Of a stretch of DNA of 64,000 nucleotides, positions 37,993 to 47,335 are shown one piece after another. The stretch comes from Winogradskyella sp. (GTDB lineage: Bacteria > Bacteroidota > Bacteroidia > Flavobacteriales > Flavobacteriaceae): the NCBI GenBank assembly GCA_002722255.1, contig PBLD01000009.1:55003-119002 (forward strand), written 5' to 3'. Positions within the stretch are counted from its first letter, which is position 1. Every line of letters begins with the position of its first letter. The position numbers and the translations under genes are program-made. The notes beneath the pieces are model-generated. The model did no database searches and had not been told where the DNA came from. It was given only the letters and a program-made list of their open reading frames with translations.

Positions 37993-38023
37993 CAAAGGTA
38001 GAAATATATATTTATAATTCAAA
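37993..38023 (-). promoter_or_regulatory. Main promoter of the str-S10-spc-alpha cluster
   Basis: On the minus strand TTTG (38020-38023), exactly 19 bases of A/T-rich spacer, then TACCTTTG (37993-38000). This is a full match to the Bacteroidota consensus TTTG-N19-TAnnTTTG. Confidence 0.85.
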
Positions 38024-38126
38024 TAGTTGAGAATTTATTTTTCAAAGAATTATTAAAATTCATTTTATACATATATATAATGGTCTATTTTTACGTTACC
38101 TTTTTAGTTATTGCACCTTTAATTTA

Positions 38127-39812
38127 ATGACGAACATTCAACATTATCTTTTACTTCTTCTATTGACTTTCTCTCATCAGGTTTTTAGTCAATCGTTAAG
38201 TTTAAATATTAAAGGTGAAAATGAGATGAAAACGAAAATCATAGACTCTATTAAGTATGTTAAGGCCTTTGACAATTATAATGGTGTAGAAAATGAACTA
38301 AATAGACTAAAGAACAAACTTACCAGATTAGGATACATTGATGCTACTATTGATAACATCATAAGAGAAAAAGATACGTTATTTAATGCATATTTCTTTT
38401 TAGGTGAAAGAATTGAGCGAATACGAATAAAATATGATAAAGAATTTAATGAAAATCTTCTAAATTTCATTGACCATAAGCTAACAGAAAACTCCTTTGA
38501 AATTGAAATTATAGAATTAGAAAACTCCTTACATACCCTTAATTCTAAAATCGCTGAGCAAGGAGACCCTTTTTCTACCCTACAGCTTATTAATATCTCA
38601 AAAGAGCATTCAGACTTAATTTCTGCCGAACTGAGAATTGTGACGAATCAAAAAAGACAAATAGATAAGATTATAGTTAAAGGGTATGAGAAGTTTCCTA
38701 AATCCTACATAAAGAGATTTTTAAAACTCAAAAAAGGCAAAACCTTTAATCTAAATGAAATAAAAGAAAAAGTTGAGCTACTTGAAGATTTACGTTTTGC
38801 AAAAACAATAAGAGAACCTGAGGTTTTATTCACCCAAGATTCTACATCTTTATATTTATATATTGAAAAGGCGCGCACCAATAACTTTGATGGATTTCTG
38901 GGTTTTGGCACGAATGAAAACACCAACAAAATTGAGTTTGATGGTTACTTAGATTTACGATTAGTCAACAACCTTAATTACGGTGAAGCAATAAATCTTT
39001 TTTACAAAAGTGACGAGATAGACCAACAAACATTTAGAATTGATACCGATCTGCCATATATATTTGGCACACCCATAGGTATACAAGCAGGCTTAAATCT
39101 TTTTAGAAAAGACACAACTTTTTCTAATGCCAAGCAGTATTTAAAAATTAATTATCAAATTAATTCTCAGCATCGTATTGCAGCCGGTATATCGTCAACC
39201 AACTCTACTAACCTTCTCGATAATGACACCTCTGTTTTAAACGATTTCACCACAAATTATTACACACTAGGCTACATTTTTACAAAGCCTCAATTCCAAG
39301 ACCCTTTGTTTCCAATAAACTTTTGGTTGAATTTTTCTGCCGGATTCGGAGACAGAGAAAATAATTTAGGAATTCAAAATCAAACTGTCTTTGATATAGA
39401 CACGTATAAAATATTCAACCTAAACTCTAAAAACAGTATTTACACAAGACTTAATGGTGTAATCTTAACTTCAGATGATTATCTCGACAATGAACTTTTT
39501 AGATTTGGAGGTATCAACTCTATCAGAGGATTTGAAGAAAATAGTCTTGTAGCAAACCTTTATGGAGTAGTAAATACGGAATATAGATACAGACTAAGTA
39601 ATAGTATATATGTACATTCTGTTTTAGATGCTGCTTATTTTGAAAATCAAATTACAGACACAAAGGAAAAATTGTTTGGATTTGGCTTTGGTTTAGGACT
39701 TCTTACCAATGCAGGACTGTTTAGGTTAAACTATTCTAGCGGAAAATCTGAAAACAGACAATTTAGATTATCGGACTCTAAAGTTCATGTGAGTTTAACA
39801 GCCACTTTTTGA
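38127..39812 (+). CDS. Omp85-family (BamA/TamA-like) outer membrane protein
   Basis: 561-aa surface-antigen D15-type protein. A signal peptide (ends 'HQVFSQ') is followed by POTRA-like modules (about 140-250, e.g. 'IDKIIVKGYEKFPKSYIKRF') and a 16-strand-type barrel. The lid-lock motif of Omp85 proteins is present as 'SIRGFEEN' (about 468-475), and the chain ends in Phe ('HVSLTATF'), as needed for BAM-assisted insertion. It is shorter than BamA, with about two or three POTRAs, so it may be a TamA- or patatin-partner-like transporter or insertase. No partner gene is adjacent; substrate unknown. Confidence 0.82.
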   Translation: MTNIQHYLLLLLLTFSHQVFSQSLSLNIKGENEMKTKIIDSIKYVKAFDNYNGVENELNRLKNKLTRLGYIDATIDNIIREKDTLFNAYFFLGERIERIRIKYDKEFNENLLNFIDHKLTENSFEIEIIELENSLHTLNSKIAEQGDPFSTLQLINISKEHSDLISAELRIVTNQKRQIDKIIVKGYEKFPKSYIKRFLKLKKGKTFNLNEIKEKVELLEDLRFAKTIREPEVLFTQDSTSLYLYIEKARTNNFDGFLGFGTNENTNKIEFDGYLDLRLVNNLNYGEAINLFYKSDEIDQQTFRIDTDLPYIFGTPIGIQAGLNLFRKDTTFSNAKQYLKINYQINSQHRIAAGISSTNSTNLLDNDTSVLNDFTTNYYTLGYIFTKPQFQDPLFPINFWLNFSAGFGDRENNLGIQNQTVFDIDTYKIFNLNSKNSIYTRLNGVILTSDDYLDNELFRFGGINSIRGFEENSLVANLYGVVNTEYRYRLSNSIYVHSVLDAAYFENQITDTKEKLFGFGFGLGLLTNAGLFRLNYSSGKSENRQFRLSDSKVHVSLTATF

Positions 39813-39838
39813 TTACTTGAAATAAACCGGTACTTTTG
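39808..39838 (+). promoter_or_regulatory. Promoter of the arylsulfotransferase-like gene
   Basis: TTTG (39808-39811), 19 bases, TACTTTTG (39831-39838): full consensus. The -33 element overlaps the TGA stop codon of the upstream gene. Leader about 18 bases. Confidence 0.8.
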
Positions 39839-39860
39839 AAATCGTTAGAAAAAGAAAACT

Positions 39861-41492
39861 ATGATTAAAAAATTACTTCTTATACTTTTTACTGTCTCAA
39901 ATTTTGTTATTGCACAAAATACCATCGGAACAACCCTTATTACTGAAGACGTATATGATGGTTATACATTATTTACTGTGTACAATGAGACTTACTTAAT
40001 TAACAATTGCGGAGAGGTAATAAACCAATGGACTAGCTCTTTTCCTCCTGGTAATTCCGTTTATTTACTACCCAATGGAAATCTACTCAGAGCAGGTAGA
40101 ACCAGTAGTACAGATATTACTTTTGGCGGACAAGGTGGTGTTGTAGAGATTTACAGCTGGGAAGGAAATTTAATTTGGCAATATTTTTATGATACTCCTA
40201 CAATGCGACAACATCATGATATATATCCAATGCCTAATGGAAATGTTCTTATTTTGGCTGCTACAGTAATGAGTAATAATGAAGCTATACAAGCAGGAAG
40301 AAACCCAGTATTACTCACCGAATCGGAATTATATAATGAGCAACTTACAGAAGTTACTCCTGTAGACTTTAATGGTGGCAATATTGTTTGGGAATGGAAC
40401 ATAAAAGATCATCTTATACAAGACTTTGATGCCACTAAAGATAATTTTGGTGATGTTGGATTGAATCCCAACAAACTCGATGTAAATTTCTTAAACGGAG
40501 GCTCAGGCGCATCTAACTGGCTACACATCAATTCAATTCAGTACAATATTGAAAGAGATCAAATTGTACTTAGTGTTAGAAATCTTAGTGAAATATGGAT
40601 AATAGACCACTCAACTACAACTATAGAAGCCGCATCAGATACTGGCGGAACTTATGGTAAAGGTGGCGATTTATTATATCGCTGGGGAAATCCTGAAGCA
40701 TATAGACAAGGTAATTCTGGTAATCGCACTTTATTTGGACAGCATACACCTTACTTTATACCATCTGGTCTCCCAAATGCTGGAAAAATATTACTTTTTA
40801 ATAATGGGATTACCAGAACTCCATCATATTCACAAATAGATATAATTTCACCACCTGAATCAAGTCTTGGAGTATACGATTATACACCAAACACCTCCTA
40901 CCTTCCTGTTAGTTCAGACTACACCTACGATGAGCACACTACAGGAGGATCAGATTTTTATAGCCCTATTGTAAGCAGTGCTCAACAATTACCTAATGGT
41001 AACATCTTAATTTGCGAAGGTAACCAAGGTCACTTTTTTGAGATAAACAGTAACGAAGAAAAGGTATGGGAATATATTAATCCTGTTAATAGTAATACTG
41101 GTGTTATTTCTACCCAAGGAAATCCTCCACCTAATGCAAACTTAACTTTCAGAGCTGAGAAATACCCAGTAACGTATTCTGCTTTCACTAGCAGAGACTT
41201 AACACCAGGTAATCCAATAGAATTAAACCCAAATTTAACAATATGTAACAATCTAAGTACCTCTGAATTTGAAATTACATCAGTTAATATCTATCCAAAT
41301 CCTACAGCAGATTTTGTTCAAATTGAATCGAAAAATATAATTGACAAAATTGAAGTTTTCAATATTTTAGGAAAACGAATTTCCGTAACTGCAGGACCTA
41401 AAGTGGATTTATCTCAACAACCAAATGGTGTTTATGTATTAAAAATACATTCTGATGAAAAGACCTTAACCAAAAAAGTTGTCAAAAACTAA
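39861..41492 (+). CDS. Arylsulfotransferase (ASST)-like protein with T9SS sorting domain
   Basis: 543-aa exported protein. Signal peptide ('FVIAQ'), then a beta-propeller built from repeated 'lPNGNlL' blades: 'LLPNGNLLRAG', 'YPMPNGNVLIL', 'QLPNGNILICEG'. His residues in 'RQHHDIYP', 'NWLHINSI' and 'FGQHTPYF' match the catalytic His positions of ASST enzymes, which move sulfuryl groups between phenols without PAPS. The last ~70 residues ('VNIYPNPTADFVQIES' to 'LTKKVVKN') are a T9SS type A sorting signal, so the protein is probably secreted or surface bound. Own promoter and terminator. Enzyme substrate not known; the family also includes poorly characterised propellers. Confidence 0.85.
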   Translation: MIKKLLLILFTVSNFVIAQNTIGTTLITEDVYDGYTLFTVYNETYLINNCGEVINQWTSSFPPGNSVYLLPNGNLLRAGRTSSTDITFGGQGGVVEIYSWEGNLIWQYFYDTPTMRQHHDIYPMPNGNVLILAATVMSNNEAIQAGRNPVLLTESELYNEQLTEVTPVDFNGGNIVWEWNIKDHLIQDFDATKDNFGDVGLNPNKLDVNFLNGGSGASNWLHINSIQYNIERDQIVLSVRNLSEIWIIDHSTTTIEAASDTGGTYGKGGDLLYRWGNPEAYRQGNSGNRTLFGQHTPYFIPSGLPNAGKILLFNNGITRTPSYSQIDIISPPESSLGVYDYTPNTSYLPVSSDYTYDEHTTGGSDFYSPIVSSAQQLPNGNILICEGNQGHFFEINSNEEKVWEYINPVNSNTGVISTQGNPPPNANLTFRAEKYPVTYSAFTSRDLTPGNPIELNPNLTICNNLSTSEFEITSVNIYPNPTADFVQIESKNIIDKIEVFNILGKRISVTAGPKVDLSQQPNGVYVLKIHSDEKTLTKKVVKN

Positions 41493-41511
41493 GTTGCTTT
41501 AAAATATACAC

Positions 41512-41539
41512 AACCATCCTAAGTTAGGATGGTTTTTTT
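41512..41539 (+). terminator. Intrinsic terminator after the ASST-like gene
   Basis: AACCATCCTAA-g-TTAGGATGGTT followed by T's (41533-41539); perfect 11-bp stem. Confidence 0.9.
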
Positions 41540-41553
41540 ATACCTTTACACCA

Positions 41554-42291
41554 ATGAAAAACGAAACAACCATATTCGGCATTAGAGCTATTATTGAAGC
41601 TATAAAGTCTAACGAAACTATAGACAAAGTATTTGTTCAAAAAGGTTTAAAAGGAGAACTCTTTCAGGAATTTGAAGCTTTGCTTCGCTCTGAAGGAATT
41701 AACTCATCTTACGTACCTGTTGAAAAATTAAACCGACTTAGCAAAGGAGGTAATCACCAAGGAGCTGTTGCCAACATCTCTCCTATCGAGTTTCATGATA
41801 TAGACGACTTAGTTATAAATGTTATAGAATCAGGAAAAACACCATTGTTTCTGCTTTTAGACCAACTTAGTGATGTTAGAAATTTTGGTGCTATAGTAAG
41901 AACCGCAGAATGTACAGGTGTTTCAGGAATTATCATTCAGAAAAAAGGTGGTGCTCCTATTAATGGAGATACTATAAAAACCAGTGCAGGTGCTATTTTT
42001 AAAATTCCGATTTGTAAAGTAGACCATATTAAAGATGCGGTTTTTCACATGCAATCTTCTGGAATAAAAGTTATTGCTGCAACCGAAAAAGCCAATGATT
42101 TTATTTACGATGTTTCGTTTAAAGAACCTTGCGCTATTATTATGGGATCTGAAGGAAAAGGTATTAATCCTTCGGTATTAAAAGTGGTAGACAAACAAGC
42201 TAAACTTCCAATTTTAGGTGAGATTGAATCACTTAATGTTTCTGTAGCTTGTGGTGCATTTTTGTATGAAGCTGTAAGGCAACGTAGTTAG
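41554..42291 (+). CDS. rlmB: 23S rRNA (guanosine-2'-O-)-methyltransferase RlmB (SpoU family)
   Basis: Methylates the ribose of a P-loop guanosine of 23S rRNA. 245 aa: N-terminal substrate-binding domain 'FGIRAIIEAIKSNETIDKVF' and a knotted SPOUT domain with motif 1 'DVRNFGAIVRTAE' (about 108-120), motif 2 'IIMGSEGKGI' (about 194-203) and motif 3 'LNVSVACGAFLYEA' (about 227-240). A TACCTTTA box ends five bases before the ATG, suggesting a very short leader. The TAG stop lies inside the first unit of a heptamer tandem repeat. Confidence 0.92.
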   Translation: MKNETTIFGIRAIIEAIKSNETIDKVFVQKGLKGELFQEFEALLRSEGINSSYVPVEKLNRLSKGGNHQGAVANISPIEFHDIDDLVINVIESGKTPLFLLLDQLSDVRNFGAIVRTAECTGVSGIIIQKKGGAPINGDTIKTSAGAIFKIPICKVDHIKDAVFHMQSSGIKVIAATEKANDFIYDVSFKEPCAIIMGSEGKGINPSVLKVVDKQAKLPILGEIESLNVSVACGAFLYEAVRQRS

Positions 42292-42325
42292 TAGTTAGTA
42301 GTTAGTAGTTAGTAGTTAGTAGTTA
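42284..42325. repeat. Tandem heptamer repeat (GTAGTTA)6
   Basis: Six perfect copies of GTAGTTA, beginning within the last codons of rlmB and containing its stop codon. Perfect short tandem repeats like this are prone to slippage; since the repeat includes the stop, the gene product itself is unaffected by copy number. Confidence 0.95.
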
Positions 42326-42354
42326 GTGAAATTTATTTTTTTTTACTAAAAAAA

Positions 42355-43134
42355 CTAATCTTCTTTCTCCTTAAAAACATAATTAATCTGAGTCGACTGT
42401 TCAGTTTCTATCTCTTGATCAATAGCTTCTTCTGGTAAGGATTCTATAAAGTTTCCATTTTCATCAAAATGCTTCATAAAGGGATCTTCTTCTTCGTTAT
42501 AATCTGGTTGCTGCCAAACATAGCGTTCTGGTTTTGCGACATTGTTTTTAAACACTAACGCAAACAACAAACCTGTAATTAGACCTCCTAAATGTCCTTC
42601 CCAAGACATGCCTTGTTTTATAGGAAATACGTACCATATCATACTACCATACATAAAAATCACAACTAAAGATAAAGCAATCAGCCTGTAGTGTTTAGCA
42701 AAAATGCCTTTAAAAAAGATGAAACTAAACAGCACATAGATAAGTCCACTTGCTCCTATATGATTTCCTGAACTCCCAATAAGCCAAGTTAAAAATCCTG
42801 AAAGCAAAACTCCAAAACCTAAAACCTTCCACGCTATTTTGTTGTAGAAATAAAACAAAGCGAGCGATAAAATTAATAACGGAAATGAGTTGTTATAAAG
42901 ATGGTTTAAATCTCCATGCAAAAACGGACTTGTAAAAACACCTAATAAGCCTTCAGTTTTTTGCGGTCTTATTCCGTACGACTTTATACCATAATCAACG
43001 GTTGTCTGATACCAAAACACCAACCACACAGCAAGTAACATCAAAACCGGATATATGATGACACCATTTGAAAATTTGAATTGCTGCTTAGACATTGTAC
43101 TATTTTCTAATACCTCCTTCAAATTTAAAACCAA
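42355..43134 (-). CDS. Rhomboid-family intramembrane serine protease (second copy)
   Basis: 259-aa membrane protease. Six helices; conserved loop 'HGDLNHLYNNSFPL' (about 73-86), catalytic Ser in 'HIGASGLIY' (about 128) and catalytic His in 'WEGHLGG' (about 181). The cytoplasmic tail after about 200 is acidic. It differs from the rhomboid at 6979, so the two are paralogues or different subfamilies rather than a recent duplication. Stands alone, divergent from rarA. Confidence 0.9.
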   Translation of the reverse strand: MVLNLKEVLENSTMSKQQFKFSNGVIIYPVLMLLAVWLVFWYQTTVDYGIKSYGIRPQKTEGLLGVFTSPFLHGDLNHLYNNSFPLLILSLALFYFYNKIAWKVLGFGVLLSGFLTWLIGSSGNHIGASGLIYVLFSFIFFKGIFAKHYRLIALSLVVIFMYGSMIWYVFPIKQGMSWEGHLGGLITGLLFALVFKNNVAKPERYVWQQPDYNEEEDPFMKHFDENGNFIESLPEEAIDQEIETEQSTQINYVFKEKED

Positions 43135-43187
43135 AAAAGCATTGTATGAAATATTGTCATAATCACCATCGTTAAGTTCTCATTTTG

Positions 43188-43195
43188 TAATTTTG
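43188..43195 (+). promoter_or_regulatory. -7 promoter element of rarA
   Basis: TAATTTTG, exact TAnnTTTG, ending four bases before the ATG at 43200; transcript would be essentially leaderless. Confidence 0.5.
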
Positions 43196-43199
43196 ATTT

Positions 43200-44477
43200 A
43201 TGAATATTCCATTAGCAGAACGCTTAAGACCAAAGACCCTAAACGACTACCTAAGCCAACAACATTTGGTAGGTAAAAACGGTATGCTCTACAACCAAAT
43301 AAAGAGTGGTGTTATACCTTCACTGATACTTTGGGGACCACCAGGAATTGGAAAAACTACTCTAGCTAACATTATTGCTAATGAATCTGAGCGACCTTTT
43401 TTTAAACTGAGCGCCATAAATTCTGGTGTTAAGGACATTAGAGATGTTATTGACCGAGCTAAAAAAAGTGGAGGACTATTCACGGCTAAAAATCCTATTT
43501 TATTTATTGATGAGATTCACAGATTTAGTAAATCGCAGCAAGATTCATTATTAGAAGCTGTAGAAAAAGGTTGGGTAACCTTAATTGGTGCCACTACAGA
43601 AAATCCAAGTTTTGAAGTTATTTCTGCATTACTTTCACGTTGTCAGGTTTATACTTTAAAAGCTTTTAGCAAAGACGATTTAGAAGCTTTACTAAAACGT
43701 GCCATGTCTGAAGATGACGTTTTATCTAAATTAAAGATAGAATTAAAAGAAACAGAAGCACTACTGAGATTTTCTGGTGGAGATGCCAGAAAACTGCTTA
43801 ATATTTTTGAATTATTAGTTACCTCTTTTGAAAAGGAACCGGTTGTAATCACCAACGAGCTTGTTACCAAACAAGTGCAAAGCAAAGCAGCTCGTTACGA
43901 CAAAACCGGAGAACAACATTACGATATTATTTCAGCATTTATAAAATCTATTAGAGGTAGCGATCCAAATGCTGCTGTTTATTATTTAGCGCGAATGATT
44001 GAAGGTGGCGAAGATGTAAAGTTTATTGCCAGGCGCTTGTTAATTTTAGCAAGTGAAGATATTGGTAATGCCAACCCAACAGCTTTGGTTATTGCTAACA
44101 ATACTTTTCAGGCTGTTTCTGTAATTGGTAATCCAGAATCTCGAATTATTCTGAGTCAATGCGCTACTTATTTAGCAAGCTCTCCTAAAAGCAATGCTGC
44201 ATATGAGGCTATTAATAAAGCACAACAACTAGTCAAAGAAACAGGTGATTTATCAGTTCCTTTATCTATTAGAAATGCTCCAACAAAACTGATGAAAGAA
44301 CTCGGTTATGGCGATGAATACAAGTACGCTCACAATTACGAAAACAACTTTGCTGAGCATGAGTTTTTACCTGATGAAATTAAGAACATCCAACTCTACA
44401 ATCCAGGAAATAATACTCGCGAAAATGCACAACGCCAATTTTTAAAAGCGCGTTGGAAAGAAAAATATGGGTATTAG
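43200..44477 (+). CDS. rarA: Replication-associated recombination protein RarA (MgsA)
   Basis: AAA+ clamp-loader-like ATPase acting at stalled replication forks. 425 aa: '[20 protein letters not shown]' N-terminus, Walker A '[10 protein letters not shown]' (about 45-54), Walker B '[10 protein letters not shown]' (about 100-109), sensor 1 '[11 protein letters not shown]', and the MgsA C-terminal part '[20 protein letters not shown]' and '[16 protein letters not shown]'. Standard length and layout. Confidence 0.95.
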   Translation: MNIPLAERLRPKTLNDYLSQQHLVGKNGMLYNQIKSGVIPSLILWGPPGIGKTTLANIIANESERPFFKLSAINSGVKDIRDVIDRAKKSGGLFTAKNPILFIDEIHRFSKSQQDSLLEAVEKGWVTLIGATTENPSFEVISALLSRCQVYTLKAFSKDDLEALLKRAMSEDDVLSKLKIELKETEALLRFSGGDARKLLNIFELLVTSFEKEPVVITNELVTKQVQSKAARYDKTGEQHYDIISAFIKSIRGSDPNAAVYYLARMIEGGEDVKFIARRLLILASEDIGNANPTALVIANNTFQAVSVIGNPESRIILSQCATYLASSPKSNAAYEAINKAQQLVKETGDLSVPLSIRNAPTKLMKELGYGDEYKYAHNYENNFAEHEFLPDEIKNIQLYNPGNNTRENAQRQFLKARWKEKYGY

Positions 44478-44525
44478 ATTTGTTAGATAAATACAATTTA
44501 CTTTACTGCATTTACTAAACACTAA

Positions 44526-45302
44526 CTAAAACTTAATATCTAAAGTTTTTGGTTCTTTTAGTTCTCCGTCATTTTCGGAGTAATACCAAAAGCCATCTTC
44601 TTTATATACAATCGCATTTCTATCTTTTACAATAAAAACATCTACTGCCGACGTTTTAAATAGCTGCATAACTACTTTTGGTGTTGCATCTACAACTTGA
44701 TAACCATAAGATTTTTCTTGAGCATAAAGAGTTGTATTAGTAGTTTGCGCTTTTACCTCAACCACTTCTGTTGATGCCTCTACCTCTTCCGTTTTAGTTT
44801 CTACTTCATTAATATCTACCGCACTCTCAATAACAGACTCTTCTTTTTCTACCTTTTCTTCTAATGGTTGATACTCATAATCAATAAGATCTAAGGAAGA
44901 AAAGGCTTTTTTTATGGCTTCCGTGTATGCTTTTTGAAAATCTTTTTCTCGGCTAGAACCAGTTTCTGTTCTAAACAATTCTTTACCAAAACAATCTTTA
45001 AGTGTTATTTCAACTTTAGTCGTAAAAAGTCCTCCTTTAGCTTTTTCTACATTTGCGAATAGTGCTTTACATCTATCCTTATTTAATTCCTCAGGGAATT
45101 CTTCTTCATCAAAAAGAGCTTCAAATCCTCTTTGTTTAAATAAATATCTGGTTAATGTATTAAGTCTATACTGATTATTTTCATCTAAAAATTCATACTT
45201 TAAAGGTATAATGACATATTTATAATTATTGATATTCTTCTGTGCTATGGCTGTAAATCCTATACACATAAAAAACATTAATACTGTTAATCTCTTATTC
45301 AT
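44526..45302 (-). CDS. Conserved secreted protein of unknown function
   Basis: 258 aa with a cleavable signal peptide (ends 'TAIAQ'). The N-terminal half ('YKYVIIPLKYEFL', 'LTRYLFKQRGFEALFDEEEF', 'KVEITLKDCFGKELFRTETG') looks like a small alpha/beta domain; about 145-195 is acidic, low-complexity Glu/Val/Thr-rich, then a beta-rich C-terminus with 'VFIVKDRNAIVYKEDGFWYY'. I recognise it only as a type of envelope protein common in flavobacteria. It is the last gene of a minus-strand run with radC, the deacetylase and the HAD nucleotidase (13-base gap). Confidence 0.7.
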   Translation of the reverse strand: MNKRLTVLMFFMCIGFTAIAQKNINNYKYVIIPLKYEFLDENNQYRLNTLTRYLFKQRGFEALFDEEEFPEELNKDRCKALFANVEKAKGGLFTTKVEITLKDCFGKELFRTETGSSREKDFQKAYTEAIKKAFSSLDLIDYEYQPLEEKVEKEESVIESAVDINEVETKTEEVEASTEVVEVKAQTTNTTLYAQEKSYGYQVVDATPKVVMQLFKTSAVDVFIVKDRNAIVYKEDGFWYYSENDGELKEPKTLDIKF

Positions 45303-45315
45303 AATATTCTCTTTT

Positions 45316-46002
45316 TTAAAGGTAAGTTTCTATAGATTTTAAGGTCGTTACTCTATTATATCCATTAGAGTTATTTAAATTTCTGTAATCAAAATAAATG
45401 GTTTCCATTCCAATACTGTGGGCTCCTTCGATATCAGCTTCAAGACTATCACCAATCATTACACTTTCGGTTGGACTAGCTTTAGCGCTATCTAATGCAA
45501 AATTAAAAATTTTAGGGTTAGGCTTTTTTACACCAACCATTTCAGAGTTGGTTATGGTCTTAAAATAACTTTTTATGTTAGCATTATCCATTTTGCGTTC
45601 TTGGGCCTCTTCAAAACCATTAGTTATAATGTGCAGTTCATATTTATCTCTCAAATAATTTAAGATATCTAGTGTTCCGTCAAACAAATGGTTAAAAGTA
45701 GTAAGGTGATCTATATACGCAACCGACAAATGATTTATCATATCATCTTCTACGTTAATATTTATAGCATTAAACGCATCTTTCAATCTACCATACCGCA
45801 AAGCTTCTTTAGTCACTTTTTCTTCTCTGTAGAGTTTCCAATAATCTAAATTTATAGGTTCATAAACCTTAAGAAATGTTGAAAGTTCTACATCTAGATT
45901 ATTAATTTTAAAAATCTTCTCGAATGTTAATCCAGAGTTCTTATCAAAATCCCAAAGCGTATGATCTAAATCAAAAAAAACATGCTTTATTTTATCCTTC
46001 AT
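45316..46002 (-). CDS. YjjG-family HAD pyrimidine nucleotidase
   Basis: 228-aa haloacid dehalogenase-type phosphatase. Motif I 'FFDLDHTLWDFD' (about 9-20) with the nucleophile Asp, motif II 'ITNGFEEAQ' (about 135), motif III Lys in 'GVKKPNPKIF' and motif IV 'MIGDSLEADIEGA' (about 182). 'DHTLWDFD' is characteristic of YjjG nucleotidases, which remove phosphate from non-canonical pyrimidine nucleotides. It overlaps the start-side neighbour (deacetylase gene) by 11 bases. Confidence 0.88.
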   Translation of the reverse strand: MKDKIKHVFFDLDHTLWDFDKNSGLTFEKIFKINNLDVELSTFLKVYEPINLDYWKLYREEKVTKEALRYGRLKDAFNAININVEDDMINHLSVAYIDHLTTFNHLFDGTLDILNYLRDKYELHIITNGFEEAQERKMDNANIKSYFKTITNSEMVGVKKPNPKIFNFALDSAKASPTESVMIGDSLEADIEGAHSIGMETIYFDYRNLNNSNGYNRVTTLKSIETYL

Positions 46003-47293
46003 CTACAGATTCTAATATTAATGTAAAAAGCGACCTAAAACCTTCCCAACGTTCTAGATTACTAAATGTATAGTTATGAAACACTGGTGTAAATGTACCA
46101 TTAACTTCTTTAATTTCTTTGATTAGCTTTTGTAAATGTTCTTTTTTATCTAACTCTGATTGATACTTTAATAAGGCAAAATCTAAACAATGATACGGAT
46201 TGATTTGCAATGGAGTTTGCACCTCAAAATCGAGATCATAAAACTGAAATGGCGTACATGTACCTGCCCTAAAACCAAGCGTATCTATGTAACCCATTGT
46301 ATAATCTTGATGAATCTCTAATTCAACTAAATTTCTATAAGACTGTGGAAGATTTAGTTTTGAAAAGGAATGCCTAACCGCTTGCAAATCTCTATTGATT
46401 ACAGCTTCCATTTTTAGCTTTTCTTTCTTTAAAATCGAAATATCTTCTAAAGCAAAATAAGAGGCTTTTAAACCTACATTACAATAATCCGCAACCGACT
46501 TTATGAGGGACACAAATTCCTTTTTATTAATACTGATGTTTTTATCGTAGGTAGAATAATCTCCTATTAAAAACAAAACCATGAACTTAAAATCGCATTG
46601 TTTTTGTTTGGTAATAATCCACTTGAATGTATCGTAAGGGTCACGTTTAAAACCCATAAGCACAGAATAACGCTGATACAATTGCTTAAACCTAAATCTA
46701 CCAATATCTGCTAAAGTACCACCAATAGTACGCAACAACCCTTTTTTTCGAAAATAATACGTCATAGGTACATCTATAACTGGCTGCACTTTATAGTTGC
46801 GATTAGGAAAAACAAATTCTGGGAAACGCTCTTGCAGTACGTCCTTTAGCTTATATGCCCAAATATCTATAACTGGCTGGCTTAAAAACCGATGTTTGTA
46901 TGCCAGACTTTCTTTTGCAGTAAATCTTCCAAAATCATCCTTTACATGAGGTAAATACTCTTCGTATCGACTTAATAAATAAAATGAAGCTGCAAAAATG
47001 TCGAAAGCTAAATCGCTACGTTCTCCTGTAGGAAAGAAGCCTTTGGTATTTTCCCATTGCTGTACACTTATATCTAAATCTGAAATACCACTTTCAAATA
47101 ATAAATAATGACTACGAACAAACAACTCATTACTCAATGGCTGCTTAGTGTAAGACATCTTAAGGCTATCGTGCGCTATAAAATCCTCTACCTTAGAGGT
47201 AAACTTTATATCTAAACCTAAAATACGCTTACAAATATGCTTAAAGGTATACGTAAGACGTGGAGTAATTTTATGTGTGTAAACTAATAGCAT
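45992..47293 (-). CDS. Polysaccharide deacetylase-family protein
   Basis: 433 aa, no clear signal peptide. The N-terminal ~150 residues ('SHYLLFESGISDL', 'FDIFAASFYLLSRYEEYL', 'FGRFTAKESLAYKHRFL') are the domain that precedes a NodB-like fold in Bacteroidota proteins of this type; the rest carries 'VQPVIDVPMTYYFRKKG' (usually a D-x-D-T/Y first motif) and 'LEIHQDYTMGY' to 'FRAGTC', reminiscent of the His and Arg motifs. Several metal ligands look atypical, so activity is uncertain. Overlaps the HAD gene by 11 bases. Confidence 0.75.
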   Translation of the reverse strand: MLLVYTHKITPRLTYTFKHICKRILGLDIKFTSKVEDFIAHDSLKMSYTKQPLSNELFVRSHYLLFESGISDLDISVQQWENTKGFFPTGERSDLAFDIFAASFYLLSRYEEYLPHVKDDFGRFTAKESLAYKHRFLSQPVIDIWAYKLKDVLQERFPEFVFPNRNYKVQPVIDVPMTYYFRKKGLLRTIGGTLADIGRFRFKQLYQRYSVLMGFKRDPYDTFKWIITKQKQCDFKFMVLFLIGDYSTYDKNISINKKEFVSLIKSVADYCNVGLKASYFALEDISILKKEKLKMEAVINRDLQAVRHSFSKLNLPQSYRNLVELEIHQDYTMGYIDTLGFRAGTCTPFQFYDLDFEVQTPLQINPYHCLDFALLKYQSELDKKEHLQKLIKEIKEVNGTFTPVFHNYTFSNLERWEGFRSLFTLILESVDEG

Positions 47294-47335
47294 ATTTACT
47301 CTTTGCAGTATTTTATTGAGTTTATTTTAAATAAT

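Noticed and set aside
42284-42325. Possible CRISPR-like array
   Set aside because: Repeats are 7 bases in direct tandem with no spacers; this is a microsatellite-type repeat.
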